The notes: generated from the letters alone by a model not told the origin. 64,000 nucleotides of DNA from Typhlomys cinereus (GCA_023101885.1 JALPQD010000920.1:62001-126000), one strand, 5' to 3'; shown: positions 14,201 through 29,974, counted from the first letter of the stretch. Translations and numbers: made by a program.

Positions 14201-17200
14201 ACCAAGTGTGATTTCCTCCTGAACACAAAGAATTACAATACAGAAACTTCTGTACGATACTTCTCCTACAGTGCACTTGCCACATTTAACTCAGAGTACT
14301 CCTCACTAGTTTCACTATTCTGTTAACTCAGAGTACTCCTCAGTAGTTCAATATTCTGTAAAATCATGGCCTGTGTGAACATGTGCCCTCAAATGTCACA
14401 AAACAAGTATGATTCTCGCCTGAACACAAATGTTACCGTATAGGAAATTCTCTAGGATCCTTATCACTAAGAAGTGCAATTCCAACATTTACTCTGAATC
14501 CTCCACACGTGGTTCACTCTTTAGGGTATTCACGGCCTGCGTGAACATGTTATATGCGAATGTCGCAAAACAAGTATGATCTTCTCCTGAACCTTACAAA
14601 ATGTAACACTACAGAATCTTCTGTAGGATACTTATCCCTATGAAGTGCACCTCCAACATTTGACTCGCAGTCCTCCTCACTTGGTTCACTCTTTTGGAAA
14701 ATCAAGGCTTGCGTGAACATATTCCCTGAAAACGTCACAAAATCAGTGTGAATTTCTCCTGAACATAAAAACTTACAACGTAGGAACATCTACAGGATTC
14801 TTATCACTGAGAAGAGAAAGTGAAACATGTGAATTTTACGCGATCTCTCGTGGTCACTATTTTCAAGCTCATTACAAGCCTGAATATCGTTGGTACAATC
14901 AGCACAAAACAAATGTTGTTTTCTCCAGAATACAAAGTTTTACAGTCTAGAACCCTGTGTAGATTGCTTATCCCATATCAGTGCACATGCTACATATATA
15001 ACTGTGAGTCCTCTTCACTTACTTCACTATTTTGGAAGGGAAAGACATGCATGAACATGTTTCATGGAAACGTCGTAAACCAAGTGTGATTTCCTCCTGA
15101 AGACAAAGAATTACAATATAGAAACTTGTGTACGATACTTCTCCTAAAGTGCACTTGCCACATTTAACAAAACAAATGTTGTTTTCTCCAGAATTCAAAG
15201 TTTTACAGTCTAGAACCCTGTGTAGATTACTTATCCCATATAAGTGCACATGCCACATATATAACTGTGAGTCCTCTTCACTTGGTTCACTATTTTGGAA
15301 AGGAACATCGTTGGTAGAATCAGCACAAAACAAATGTTGTTTTCTCCAGAATACAAAGTTTTACAGTCTAGCACCCTGTGTAGGATACTTATCCCAAATA
15401 AGTGGACATGCTACATATGTAACTGTGAGTCCTCTTCACTTACTTCACTATTTTGGAAGGGAAAGACATGCATGAACATGTTTCATGGAAACTTCGTAAA
15501 CCAAGTGTGATTTCCTCCTGAACACAAAGAATTACAATACAGAAACTTCTGTAAGATACTTCTCCTACAGTGCACTTGCCACATTTAACTCAGAGTACTC
15601 CTCAGTAGTTTCACCATTCTGATAACTCAGAGTACTCCTAACTAGGTTCACTATTCTGTAAAATCATGGCCTGTGTGAACATGTGCCCTCAAATGTCACA
15701 AAACAAGTATGATTTTCGCCTGAACACAAATGTTACCGTATAGGAAATTCTCTAGGATCCTTATCACTAAGAAGTGCAATTCCAACATTTACTCTGAATC
15801 CTCCACACGTTGTTCACTCTTTAGGGTAATCACGGCCTGCGTGAACATGTTATATGCGAATGTCGCAAAACAAGTATGATCTTCTCCTGAACCTTACAAA
15901 ATGTAACACTATAGAATCTTCTGTAGGATACTTATCCCTAAGAAGTGCACCTCCAACATTTGACTCGCAGTCCTCCTCACTTGGTTCACTCTTTTGGAAA
16001 ATCAAGGCCTGCGTGAACATATTCCCTGAAAACGTCACAAAACCAGTGTGAATTTCTCCTGAACCTAAAAACTTACAACGTAGGAACATCTACAGGATTC
16101 TTATCACTGAGAAGAGAAAGTGAAACATGTGAATTTGACGCGATCTCTCGTGGTCACTATTTTCAAGGTCATTACAAGCCTGAATATCATTGGTAGAATC
16201 GGCACAAAACAAATGTTGTTTTCTCCAGAATACAAAGTTTTACAGTCTAGCACCCGTGTAGGATACTTACCCAAATAAGTGCACATGCTACATATGTAAC
16301 TGTGAGTCCTCTTCACTTGGTTCACTATTTGGAAAGGAACATCGTTGGTAGAATCAGCACAAAACAAATGTTGTCTTCTCCAGAATACAAAGTTTTACAG
16401 TCGAGAACCCTGTGTAGATTGGTTATCCCATATAAGTGCACATGCTACATATACAACTGTGAGTCCTCTTCACTTACTTCACTATTTTGGAAGGGAAAGA
16501 CATGCATGAACATATTTCATGGAAACGTCGTAAACCAAGTGTGATTTCCTCCTGAACACAAAGAATTACAATATAGAAACTTCTGTACGATACTTCTCCT
16601 ACAGTGCACTTGCCACATTTAACTCAGAGTACTCCTCACTAGGTTCACTATTCTGTTAACTCAGAGTACTCCTAACTAGGTTCACTATTCTGTAAAATCA
16701 TGGCCTGTGTGAACATGTGCCCTCAAATGTCACAAAACAAGTATGATTTTCTCCTGAACACAAATGTTACCGTATAGGAAATTCTCTAGGATCCTTATCA
16801 CTAAGAAGTGCAATTCCAACATTTACTCTGAATCCTCCACACGTGGTTCACTCTTTAGGATAATCACGGCCTACGTGAACATGTTATATGCGAATGTCGC
16901 AAAACAAGTATGATCTTCTCCTGAACCTTACAAAGTGTAACACTACAGAATCTTCTGTAGGATACTTATCCCTAAGAAGTGCACCTCCAACATTTGACTC
17001 GCAGTCCTCCTCACTTGGTTCACTCTTTTGGAAAATCAAGGCTGCGTGAACATATTCCCTGAAAACGTCACAAAACCAGTCTGAATTTCTCCTGAACATA
17101 AAAACTTACAACGTAGGAACATCTACAGGATTCTTATCAAAGGGAAGAGAAAGTGAAACATGTGAATTTGACGCGATCTCTCGTGGTCACTATTTTCAAG

Positions 17201-19635
17201 CTCATTACAAGCCTGAATATCGTTGGTACAATCAGCACAAAACAAATGTTTTCTCCAGAATACAAAGATTTACAGTCTAGAACCCTGTGTAGGATACTTA
17301 TTCCAAATAAGTGCACATGCTACACATATAACTGTGAGTCCTCTTCACTTGGTTCACTATTTCGGAAAGGAACATCGTTGGTAGAATCGGCACAAAACAA
17401 ATGTTGTTTTCTCTAGAATACAAAGTTTTACAGTCTAGAACCCTGTGTAGATTGCTTATCCCATATAAGTGCACATGCTACATATATAACTGTGAGTCCT
17501 CTTCACTTACTTCACTATTTTGGGAGGGAAAGACATGCATGAACATGTTTCATGGAAACGTCGTAAACCAAGTGTGATTTCCTCCTGAACACAAAGAATT
17601 ACAATATAGAAACTTGTGTACGATACTTCTCCTAAAGTGCACTTGCCACATTTAACAAAACAAATGTTGTTTTCTCCAGAATAAAAAGTTTTACAGTCTA
17701 GAACCCTGTGTAGATTACTTATCCCATATAAGTGCACATGTTACATATATAACTGTGAGTCCTCTTCACTTGGTTCACTATTTTGGAAAGGAACATCGTT
17801 GGTAGAATCAGCACAAAACAAATGTTGTTTTCTCCAGAATACAAAGTTTTACAGTCTAGCACCCTGTGTAGGACACTTATCCCAAATAAGTGGCATGCTA
17901 TATATGTAACTGTGAGTCCTCTTCACTTACTTCACTATTTTGGAAGGGAAAGACATGCATGAACATGTTTCATGGAAACTTCGTAAACCAAGTGTGATTT
18001 CCTCCTGAACACAAAGAATTACAATACAGAAACTTCTGTACGATACTTCTCCTACAGTGCACTTGCCACATTTAACTCAGAGTACTCCTCACTAGTTTCA
18101 CTATTCTGTTAACTCAGAGTACTCCTCAGTAGTTCACTATTCTGTAAAATCATGGCCTGTGTGAACATGTGCCCTCAAATGTCACAAAACAAGTATGATT
18201 CTCGCCTGAACACAAATGTTACCGTATAGGAAATTCTCTAGGATCCTTATCACTAAGAAGTGCAATTCCAACATTTACTCTGAATCCTCCACACGTGGTT
18301 CACTCTTTAGGGTAATCACGGCCTGCGTGAACATGTTATATGCGAATGTCGCAAAACAAGTATGATCTTCTCCTGAACCTTACAAAATGTAACACTACAG
18401 AATCTTCTGTAGGATACTTATCCCTAAGAAGTGCACCTCCAACATTTGACTCGCAGTCCTCCTCACTTGGTTCACTCTTTTGGAAAATCAAGGCTTGCGT
18501 GAACATATTCCCTGAAAACGTCACAAAACCAGTGTGAATTTCTCCTGAACATAAAAACTTACAACGTAGGAACATCTACAGGATTCTTATCACTGAGAAG
18601 AGAAAGTGAAACATGTGAATTTTACGCGATCTCTCGTGGTCACTATTTTCAAGCTCATTACAAGCCTGAATATCGTTGGTACAATCAGCACAAAACAAAT
18701 GTTGTTTTCTCCAGAATACAAAGTTTTACAGTCTAGAACCCTGTGTAGATTGCTTATCCCATATCAGTGCACATGCTACATATATAACTGTGAGTCCTCT
18801 TCACTTACTTCACTATTTTGGAAGGGAAAGACATGCATGAACATGTTTCATGGAAACGTCGTAAACCAAGTGTGATTTCCTCCTGAAGACAAAGAATTAC
18901 AATATAGAAACTTGTGTACGATACTTCTCCTAAAGTGCACTTGCCACATTTAACAAAACAAATGTTGTTTTCTCCAGAATTCAAAGTTTTACAGTCTAGA
19001 ACCCTGTGTAGATTACTTATCCCATATAAGTGCACATGCCACATATATAACTGTGAGTCCTCTTCACTTGGTTCACTATTTTGGAAAGGAACATCGTTGG
19101 TAGAATCAGCACAAAACAAATGTTGTTTTCTCCAGAATACAAAGTTTTACAGTCTAGCACCCTGTGTAGGATACTTATCCCAAATAAGTGGACATGCTAC
19201 ATATGTAACTGTGAGTCCACTTCACTTACTTCACTATTTTGGAAGGGAAAGACATGCATGAACATGTTTCATGGAAACTTCGTAAACCAAGTGTGATTTC
19301 CTCCTGAACACAAAGAATTACAATACAGAAACTTCTGTACGATACTTCTCCTACAGTGCACTTTCCACATTTAACTCAGAGTACTCCTCAGTAGTTTCAC
19401 CATTCTGATAACTCAGAGTACTCCTAACTAGGTTCACTATTCTGTAAAATCATGGCCTGTGTGAACATGTGCCCTCAAATGTCACAAAACAAGTATGATT
19501 TTCGCCTGAACACAAATGTTACCGTATAGGAAATTCTCTAGGATCCTTATCACTAAGAAGTGCAATTCCAACATTTACTCTGAATCCTCCACACGTTGTT
19601 CACTCTTTAGGGTAATCACGGCCTGCGTGAACATG
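8279..19635. repeat. 3.79-kb supra-HOR, three tandem copies
   Basis: Unit lengths repeat as 1033-1034, 1452 and 1300 bp. The copies are 8279-12063, 12064-15849 and 15850-19635 (3785-3786 bp each). They share phase-specific variants: AGCACCCGTGTAGG in the first unit, AAGGCTGCGTG (one base shorter than AAGGCCTGCGTG) in the second, and a fusion monomer with GAATTC in the third. Copies differ by scattered single bases, such as AACAAATG versus the private change near 12576. A fourth copy begins at 19636 but departs from the pattern by about 20940. Confidence 0.92.
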
Positions 19636-22600
19636 TTATATGCGAATGTCGCAAAACAAGTATGATCTTCTCCTGAACCTTACAAAATGTAATACTATAG
19701 AATCTTCTGTAGGATACTTATCCCTAAGAAGTGCACCTCCAACATTTGACTCGCAGTCCTCCTCACTTGGTTCACTCTTTTGGAAAATCAAGGCCTGCGT
19801 GAACATATTCCCTGAAAACGTCACAAAACCAGTGTGAATTTCTCCTGAACCTAAAAACTTACAACGTAGGAACATCTACAGGATTCTTATCACTGAGAAG
19901 AGAAAGTGAAACATGTGAATTTGACGGGATCTCTCGTGGTCACTATTTTCAAGGTCATTACAAGCCTGAATATCATTGGTAGAATCGGCACAAAACAAAT
20001 GTTGTTTTCTCCAGAATACAAAGTTTTACAGTCTAGCACCCGTGTAGGATACTTACCCAAATAAGTGCACATGCTACATATGTAACTGTGAGTCCTCTTC
20101 ACTTGGTTCACTATTTGGAAAGGAACATCGTTGGTAGAATCAGCACAAAACAAATGTTGTCTTCTCCAGAATACAAAGTTTTACAGTCGAGAACCCTGTG
20201 TAGATTGGTTATCCCATATAAGTGCACATGCTACATATACAACTGTGAGTCCTCTTCACTTACTTCACTATTTTGGAAGGGAAAGACATGCATGAACATA
20301 TTTCATGGAAACGTCGTAAACCAAGTGTGATTTCCTCCTGAACACAAAGAATTACAATATAGAAACTTCTGTACGATACTTCTCCTACAGTGCACTTGCC
20401 ACATTTAACTCAGAGTACTCCTCACTAGGTTCACTATTCTGTTAACTCAGAGTACTCCTAACTAGGTTCACTATTCTGTAAAATCATGGCCTGTGTGAAC
20501 ATGTGCCCTCAAATGTCACAAAACAAGTATGATTTTCTCCTGAACACAAATGTTACCGTATAGGAAATTCTCTAGGATCCTTATCACTAAGAAGTGCAAT
20601 TCCAACATTTACTCTGAATCCTCCACACGTGGTTCACTCTTTAGGATAATCACGGCCTACGTGAACATGTTATATGCGAATGTCGCAAAACAAGTATGAT
20701 CTTCTCCTGAACCTTACAAAGTGTAACACTACAGAATCTTCTGTAGGATACTTATCCCTAAGAAGTGCACCTCCAACATTTGACTCGCAGTCCTCCTCAC
20801 TTGGTTCACTCTTTTGGAAAATCAAGGCTGCGTGAACATATTCCCTGAAAACGTCACAAAACCAGTCTGAATTTCTCCTGAATATAAAAACTTACAACGT
20901 AGGAACATCTACAGGATTCTTATCACTGAGAAGAGAAAGTGAAACATGTGAATTTGACGCGATCTCTTGTGGTCACTATTTTCAAGGTCATTACAAGCCT
21001 GAATATCGTTGGTACAATCAGCACAAAACAAATGTTGTTTTCTCCAGAATACAAAGTTTTACAGTCTAGCACCCTGTGTAGGATACTTATCCCAAATAAG
21101 TGGACATGCTACATATGTAACTGTGAGTCCTCTTCACTTGGTTCAATATTTGGAAAGGAACATCGTTGGTAGAATCAGCACAAAACAAATGTTGTTTTCT
21201 CCAGAATACAAAGTTTTACAGTCTAGCACCCTGTGTAGCATACTTATCCCAAATAAGTGGACATGCTACATATGTAACGGTGAGTCCTCTTCACTTACTT
21301 CACTATTTTGGAAGGGAAAGACATGCATGAACATGATTCATGGAAACTTCGTAAACCAAGTGTGATTTCCTCCTGAACACAAAGAATTACAATACAGAAA
21401 CTTCTGTACGATACTTCTCCTACAGTGCACTTGCCACATTTAACGCAGAGTATTCCTCACTAGTTTCACTATTCTGTTAACTCAGAGTACTCCTAACTAG
21501 GTTCACTATTCTGTAAAATCATGGCCTGTGTGAACATGTGCCCTCAAATGTCACAAAAAAAGTATGATTCTCGCCTGAACACAAATGTTACCGTACAGGA
21601 AATTCTCTAGGATCCTTATCACTAAGAAGTGCAATTCCAACATTTACTCTGAATCCTCCACACGTGGTTCACTCTTTAGGATAATCACGGCCTACGTGAA
21701 CATGTTATATGCGAATGTCGCAAAACAAGTATGATCTTCTCCTGAACCTTACAAAGTGTAACACTACAGAATCTTCTGTAAGATACTTATCCCTAAGAAG
21801 TGCACCTCCAACATTTGACTCGCAGTCCTCCTCACTTGGTTCACTCTTTTGGAAAATCAAGGCTGCGTGAACATATTCCCTAAAACGTCACAAAACCAGT
21901 GTGAATTTCTCCTGAACCTAAAAACTTACAACGTAGGAACATCTACAGGATTCTTATCAAAGAGAAGAGAAAGTGAAACATGTGAATTTGACGCGATCTC
22001 TCGTGGTCACTATTTTCAAGCTCATTACAAGCCTGAATATCGTTGGTACAATCAGCACAAAACAAATGTTTTCTCCAGAATACAAAGATTTACAATCTAG
22101 AACCCTGTGTAGGATACTTATCCCAAATCAGTGCACATGCTACACATATAACTGTGAGTCCTCTTCACTTGGTTCACTATTTCGGAAGGGAACATCGTTG
22201 GTAGAATCGGCACAAAACAAATGTTGTTTTCTCTAGAATACAAAGTTTTACAGTCTAGAACCCTGTGTAGATTGCTTATCCCATATAAGTGCACATGCTA
22301 CATATATAACTGTGAGTCCTCTTCACTTACTTCACTATTTTGGGAGGGAAAGACATGCATGAACATGTTTCATGGAAACGTCGTAAACCAAGTGTGATTT
22401 CCTCCTGAACACAAAGAATTACAATATAGAAACTTGTGTACGATACTTCTCCTAAAGTGCACTTGCCACATTTAACAAAACAAATGTTGTTTTCTCCAGA
22501 ATAAAAAGTTTTACAGTCTAGAACCCTGTGTAGATTACTTATCCCATATAAGTGCACATGTTACATATATAACTGTGAGTCCTCTTCACTTGGTTCACTA

Positions 22601-23155
22601 TTTTGGAAAGGAACATCGTTGGTAGAATCAGCACAAAACAAATGTTGTTTTCTCCAGAATACAAAGTTTTACAGTCTAGCACCCTGTGTAGGACACTTAT
22701 CCCAAATAAGTGGCATGCTATATATGTAACTGTGAGTCCTCTTCACTTACTTCACTATTTTGGAAGGGAAAGACATGCATGAACATGTTTCATGGAAACT
22801 TCATAAACCAAGTGTGATTTCCTCCTGAACACAAAGAATTACAATACAGAAACTTCTGTACGATACTTCTCCTACAGTGCACTTGCCACATTTAACTCAG
22901 AGTACTCCTCACTAGTTTCACTATTCTGTTAACTCAGAGTACTCCTCAGTAGTTCACTATTCTGTAAAATCATGGCCTGTGTGAACATGTGCCCTCAAAT
23001 GTCACAAAACAAGTATGATTCTCGCCTGAACACAAATGTTACCGTATAGGAAATTCTCTAGGATCCTTATCACTAAGAAGTGCAATTCCAACATTTACTC
23101 TGAATCCTCCACACGTGGTTCACTCTTTAGGGTAATCACGGCCTGCGTGAACATG
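19636..23155. repeat. Transition segment between supra-HORs
   Basis: Units of 1034, 1035 and 1451 bp. The first continues the 3.79-kb pattern. An extra hexamer-length unit follows. A variant with GGTTCAATATTTGG first appears at about 21142 and is later shared by units starting at 24456, 31275, 40436, 48864 and 49900. This segment therefore looks like an exchange boundary between two families of units. Confidence 0.75.
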
Positions 23156-26100
23156 TTATATGCGAATGTCGCAAAACAAGTATGATCTTCTCCTGAACCT
23201 TACAAAATGTAACACTACAGAATCTTCTGTAGGATACTTATCCCTATGAAGTGCACCTCCAACATTTGACTCGCAGTCCTCCTCACTTGGTTCACTCTTT
23301 TGGAAAATCAAGGCTTGCGTGAACATATTCCCTGAAAACGTCACAAAACCAGTGTGAATTTCTCCTGAACATAAAAACTTACAACGTAGGAACATCTACA
23401 GGATTCTTATCACTGAGAAGAGAAAGTGAAACATGTGAATTTTACGCGATCTCTCGTGGTCACTATTTTCAAGCTCATTACAAGCCTGAATATCGTTGGT
23501 ACAATCAGCACAAAACAAATGTTGTTTTCTCCAGAATACAAAGTTTTACAGTCTAGAACCCTGTGTAGATTGCTTATCCCATATCAGTGCACATGCTACA
23601 TATATAACTGTGAGTCCTCTTCACTTACTTCACTATTTTGGAAGGGAAAGACATGCATGAACATGTTTCATGGAAACGTCGTAAACCAAGTGTGATTTCC
23701 TCCTGAAGACAAAGAATTACAATATAGAAACTTGTGTACGATACTTCTCCTAAAGTGCACTTGCCACATTTAACAAAACAAATGTTGTTTTCTCCAGAAT
23801 TCAAAGTTTTACAGTCTAGAACCCTGTGTAGATTACTTATCCCATATAAGTGCACATGCTACATATATAACTGTGAGTCCTCTTCACTTGGTTCACTATT
23901 TTGGAAAGGAACATCGTTGGTAGAATCAGCACAAAACAAATGTTGTTTTCTCCAGAATACAAAGTTTTACAGTCTAGCACCCTGTGTAGGATACTTATCC
24001 CAAATAAGTGGACATGCTACATATGTAACTGTGAGTCCTCTTCACTTACTTCACTATTTTGGAAGGGAAAGACATGCATGAACATGTTTCATGGAAACTT
24101 CGTAAACCAAGTGTGATTTCCTCCTGAACACAAAGAATTACAATACAGAAACTTCTGTACGATACTTCTCCTACAGTGCACTTGCCACATTTAACTCAGA
24201 GTACTCCTCAGTAGTTTCACCATTCTGATAACTCAGAGTACTCCTAACTAGGTTCACTATTCTGTAAAATCATGGCCTGTGAGAACATGTGCCCTCAAAT
24301 GTCACAAAACAAGTATGATTTTCGCCTGAACACAAATGTTACCGTATAGGAAATTCTCTAGGATCCTTATCACTAAGAAGTGCAATTCCAACATTTACTC
24401 TGAATCCTCCACACGTTGTTCACTCTTTAGGGTAATCACGGCCTGCGTGAACATGTTATATGCGAATGTCGCAAAACAAGTATGATCTTCTCCTGAACCT
24501 TACAAAATGTAACACTATAGAATCTTCTGTAGGATACTTATCCCTAAGAAGTGCACCTCCAACATTTGACTCGCAGTCCTCCTCACTTGGTTCACTCTTT
24601 TGGAAAATCAAGGCCTGCGTGAACATATTCCCTGAAAACGTCACAAAACCAGTGTGAATTTCTCCTGAACCTAAAAACTTACAACGTAGGAACATCTACA
24701 GGATTCTTATCACTGAGAAGAGAAAGTGAAACATGTGAATTTGACGCGATCTCTCGTGGTCACTATTTTCAAGGTCATTACAAGCCTGAATATCGTTGGT
24801 ACAATCAGCACAAAACAAATGTTGTTTTCTCCAGAATACAAAGTTTTACAGTCTAGCACCCTGTGTAGGATACTTATCCCAAATAAGTGGACATGCTACA
24901 TATGTAACTGTGAGTCCTCTTCACTTGGTTCAATATTTGGAAAGGAACATCGTTGGTAGAATCAGCACAAAACAAATGTTGTTTTCTCCAGAATACAAAG
25001 TTTTACAGTCTAGCACCCTGTGTAGGATACTTATCCCAAATAAGTGGACATGCTACATATGTAACTGTGAGTCCTCTTCACTTACTTCACTATTTTGGAA
25101 GGGAAAGACATGCATGAACATGATTCATGGAAACTTCGTAAACCAAGTATGATTTCCTCCTGAACACAAAGAATTACAATACAGAAACTTCTGTACGATA
25201 CTTCTCCTACAGTGCACTTGCCACATTTAACTCAGAGTATTCCTCACTAGTTTCACTATTCTGTTAACTCAGAGTACTCCTAACTAGGTTCACTATTCTG
25301 TAAAATCATGGTCTGTGTGAACATGTGCCCTCAAATGTCACAAAAAAAGTATGATTCTCGCCTGAACACAAATGTTACCGTACAGGAAATTCTCTAGGAT
25401 CCTTATCACTAAGAAGTGCAATTCCAACATTTACTCTGAATCCTCCACACGTGGTTCACTCTTTAGGATAATCACGGCCTACGTGAACATGTTATATGCG
25501 AATGTCGCAAAACAAGTATGATCTTCTCCTGAACCTTACAAAGTGTAACACTACAGAATCTTCTGTAAGATACTTATCCCTAAGAAGTGCACCTCCAACA
25601 TTTGACTCGCAGTCCTCCTCACTTGGTTCACTCTTTTGGAAAATCAAGGCTGCGTGAACATATTCCCTGAAAACGTCACAAAACCAGTCTGAATTTCTCC
25701 TGAACATAAAAACTTACAACGTAGGAACATCTACAGGATTCTTATCAAAGAGAAGAGAAAGTGAAACATGTGAATTTGACGTGATCTCTCGTGGTCACTA
25801 TTTTCAAGCTCATTACAAGCCTGAATATCGTTGGTACAATCAGCACAAAACAAATGTTTTCTCCAGAATACAAAGATTTACAGTCTAGAACCCTGTGTAG
25901 GATACTTATCCCAAATAAGTGCACATGCTACACATATAACTGTGAGTCCTCTTCACTTGGTTCACTATTTCGGAAAGGAACATCGTTGGTAGAATCGGCA
26001 CAAAACAAATGTTGTTTTCTCTTGAATACAAAGTTTTACAGTCTAGAACCCTGTGTAGATTGCTTATCCAATATAAGTGCACATGCTACATATATAACAG

Positions 26101-29100
26101 TGAGTCCTCTTCACTTACTTCAGTATTTTGGGAGGGAAAGACATGCATGAACATGTTTCATGGAAACGTCGTAAACCAAGTGTGATTTCCTCCTGAACAC
26201 AAAGAATTACAATATAGAAACTTGTGTACGATACTTTTCCTAAAATGCACTTGCCACATTTAACAAAACAAATGTTGTTTTCTCCAGAATAAAAAGTTTT
26301 ACAGTCTAGAACCCTGTGTAGATTACTTATTCCATATAAGTGCACATGCTACATATATAACTGTGAGTCCTCTTCACTTGGTTCACTATTTTAGAAAGGA
26401 ACATCGTTGGTAGAATCAGCACAAAACAAATGTTGTTTTCTCCAGAATACAAAGTTTTACAGTCTAGCACCCTGTGTAGGACACTTATCCCAAATATGTG
26501 GCATGCTACATATGTAACTGTGAGTCCTCTTCACTTACTTCACTATTTTGGAAGGGAAAGACATGCATGAACATGTTTCATGGAAACTTCGTAAACCAAG
26601 TGTGATTTCCTCCTGAACACAAAGAATTACAATACAGAAACTTCTGTACGATACTTCTCCTACAGTGCACTTGCCACATTTAACTCAGAGTATTCCTCAC
26701 TAGTTTCACTATTCTGTTAACTCAGAGTACTCCTCAGTAGGTTCACTATTCTGTAAAATCATGGCCTGTGTGAACATGTGCCCTCAAATGTCACAAAACA
26801 AGTATGATTCTCGCCTGAACACAAATGTTACCGTATAGGAAATTCTCTAGGATCCTTATCACTAAGAAGTGCAATTCCAACATTTACTCTGAATCCTCCA
26901 CACGTGGTTCACTCTTTAGGGTAATCACGGCCTGCGTGAACATGTTATATGCGAATGTCGCAAAACAAGTATGATCTTCTCCTGAACCTTACAAAGTGTA
27001 ACACTATAGAATCTTCTGTAGGATACTTATCCCTAAGAAGTGCACCTCCAACATTTGACTCGCAGTCCTCCTCACTTGGTTCACTCTTGGAAAATCAAGG
27101 CCTGCGTGAACATATTCCCTGAAAATGTCACAAAACCAGTGTGAATTTCTCCTGAACATAAAAACTTACAACGTAGGAACATCTACAGGATAATTATCAC
27201 TGAGAAGAGAAAGTGAAACATGTGAATTTGACGCGATCTCTCGTGGTCACTATTTTCAAGGTCATTACAAGCCTGAATATCGTTGGTACAATCAGCACAA
27301 AACAAATGTTGTTTTCTCCAGAATACAAAGTTTCACAGTCTAGAACCCTGTGTAGGATACTTATCCCAAATGAGTGCACATGCTACATATATAACTGTGA
27401 GTCCTCTTCACTTGGTTCAGTATTTTGGAAAGGAACATCGTTGGTAGAATCAGCACAAAACAAATGTTGTTTTCTTCAGAATACAAAGTTTTACAGTCTA
27501 GCACCCTGTGTAGGATACTTACCCAAATAAGTGCACATGCTACATATGTAACTGTGAGTCCTCTTCACTTGGTTCACTATTTGGAAAGGAACATCGTTGG
27601 TAGAATCAGCACAAAACAAATGTTGTCTTCTCCAGAATACAAAGTTTTACAGTCGAGAACCCTGTGTAGATTGGTTATCCCATATAAGTGCACATGCTAC
27701 ATATACAACTGTGAGTCCTCTTCACTTACTTCACTATTTTGGAAGGGAAAGACATGCATGAACATATTTCATGGAAACGTCGTAAACCAAGTGTGATTTC
27801 CTCCTGAACACAAAGAATTACAATACAGAAACTTCTGTACGATACTTCTCCTACAGTGCACTTGCCACATTTAACTCAGAGTACTCTTCACTAGGTTCAC
27901 TATTCTGTAAAATCATGGCCTGTGTGAACATGTGCCCTCAAATGTCACAAAAAAAGTATGATTTTCGCCTGAACACAAATGTTACAGTATACGAAATTCT
28001 CTAGGATCCTTATCACTAAGAAGTGCAATTCCAACATTTACTCTGAATCCTCCACACGTGGTTCACTCTTTAGGATAATCACGGCCTGCGTGAACATGTT
28101 ATATGCGAATGTCGCAAAACAAGTATGATCTTCTCCTGAACCTTACAAAGTGTAACACTACAGAATCTTCTGTAGGATACTTACCCCTAAGAAGTGCACC
28201 TCCAACATTTGACTCGCAGTCCTCCTCACTTGGTTCACTCTTTTGGAAAATCAAGGCCTGCGTGAACATATTCCCTGAAAACGTCACAAAACCAGTGTGA
28301 ATTTCTCCTGAACATAAAAACTTACAACGTAGGAACATCTACAGGATTCTTATCACTGAGAAGAGAAAGTGAAACATGTGAATTTGACGCGATCTCTCGT
28401 GGTCACTTTTTTCAAGCTCATTACAAGCCTGAATATCGTTGGTATAATCAGCACAAAACAAATGTTGTTTTCTCCAGAATACAAAGTTTTACAGTCTAGA
28501 ACCCTGTGTAGGATACTTATCCCAAATAAGTGCACATGCTACACATATAACTGTGAGTCCTCTTCACTTGGTTCACTATTTTGGAAAGGAACATCGTTGG
28601 TAGAATCAGCACAAAACAAATGTTGTTTTCTCCAGAATACAAAGTTTTACAGTCTAGAACCCTGTGTAGGATACTTATCCCAAATAAGTGCACATGCTAC
28701 ATATGTAACTGTGTGTCCTCTTCACTTGGTTCACTATTTTTAAAGGAACGTCGTTGGTAGAATCAGCACAAAACAAATGTTGTTTTCTCCAGAATACAAA
28801 GTTTTACAGTCTAGAACCCTGTGTAGATTGGTTATCCCATATAAGTACACATGCTACATATATAACTGTGAGTCCTCTTCACTTACTTCACTATTTTGGA
28901 AGGGAAAGACATGCATGAACATGTTTCATGGAAACGTCGTAAACCAAGTGTGATTTCCTCCTGAACACAAACAATTACAATATAGAAACTTCTGTACGAT
29001 ACTTCTCCTAAAGTGCACTTGCCACATTTAACAAAACAAATGTTGTTTTCTCCAGAATACAAAGTTTTACAGTCTAGAACCCTGTGTAGATTGCTTATCC

Positions 29101-29974
29101 CATATAATTGCACATGCTACATATATAACTGTGAGTCCTCTTCACTTACTTCACTATTTTGGAAGGGAAAGACATGCATGAACATGTTTCAAGGAAACGT
29201 CCTAAACCAAGTGTGATTTCCTCCTGAACACAAAGAATTACAATATAGAAACTTGTGTACGATACTTCTCCTAAAGTGCACTTGCCACATTTAACAAAAC
29301 AAATGTTGTTTTCTCCAGAATAAAAAGTTTTACAGTCTAGAACCCTGTGTAGATTACTTATCCCATATAAGTGCACATGTTACATATATAACTGTGAGTC
29401 CTCTTCACTTGGTTCACTATTTTGGAAAGGAACATCGTTGGTAGAATCAGCACAAAACAAATGTTTTTTTCTCCAGAATACAAAGTTTTACAGTCTAGCA
29501 CCCTGTGTAGGACACTTATCCCAAATAAGTGGCATGCTATATATGTAACTGTGAGTCCTCTTCACTTACTTCACTATTTTGGAAGGGAAAGACATGCATG
29601 AACATGTTTCATGGAAACTTCGTAAACCAAGTGTGATTTCCTCCTGAACACAAAGAATTACAATACAGAAACTTCTGTACGATACTTCTCCTACAGTGCA
29701 CTTGCCACATTTAACTCAGAGTACTCCTCACTAGTTTCACTATTCTGTTAACTCAGAGTACTCCTCAGTAGTTCACTATTCTGTAAAATCATGGCCTGTG
29801 TGAACATGTGCCCTCAAATGTCACAAAACAAGTATGATTGTCGCCTGAACACAAATGTTACCGGATAGGAAATTCTCTAGGATCCTTATCACTAAGAAGT
29901 GCAATTCCAACATTTACTCTGAATCCTCCACACGTGGTTCACTCTTTAGGGTAATCACGGCCTGCGTGAACATG
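23156..29974. repeat. 6.8-kb supra-HOR, copy 1
   Basis: Unit lengths are 1300, 1036, 1453, 1154 and 1876 bp. The first three units recur 6819 bp downstream with matching diagnostic variants (for example CATGGTCTGTGTG at 25307 and 32126, and AAAGAAAGGAACATCG-type changes in the fourth monomer). The last unit carries two fusion modules and is the longest in the window. Confidence 0.87.

Noticed and set aside
8682..20055. Possible CENP-B box (CCCGTGTAGGATACT in some units, and TTCGTAAACCAAGTG)
   Set aside because: Compared base by base with the essential CENP-B positions (TTCG, A, CGGG and the reverse complement), each candidate misses one half of the motif.
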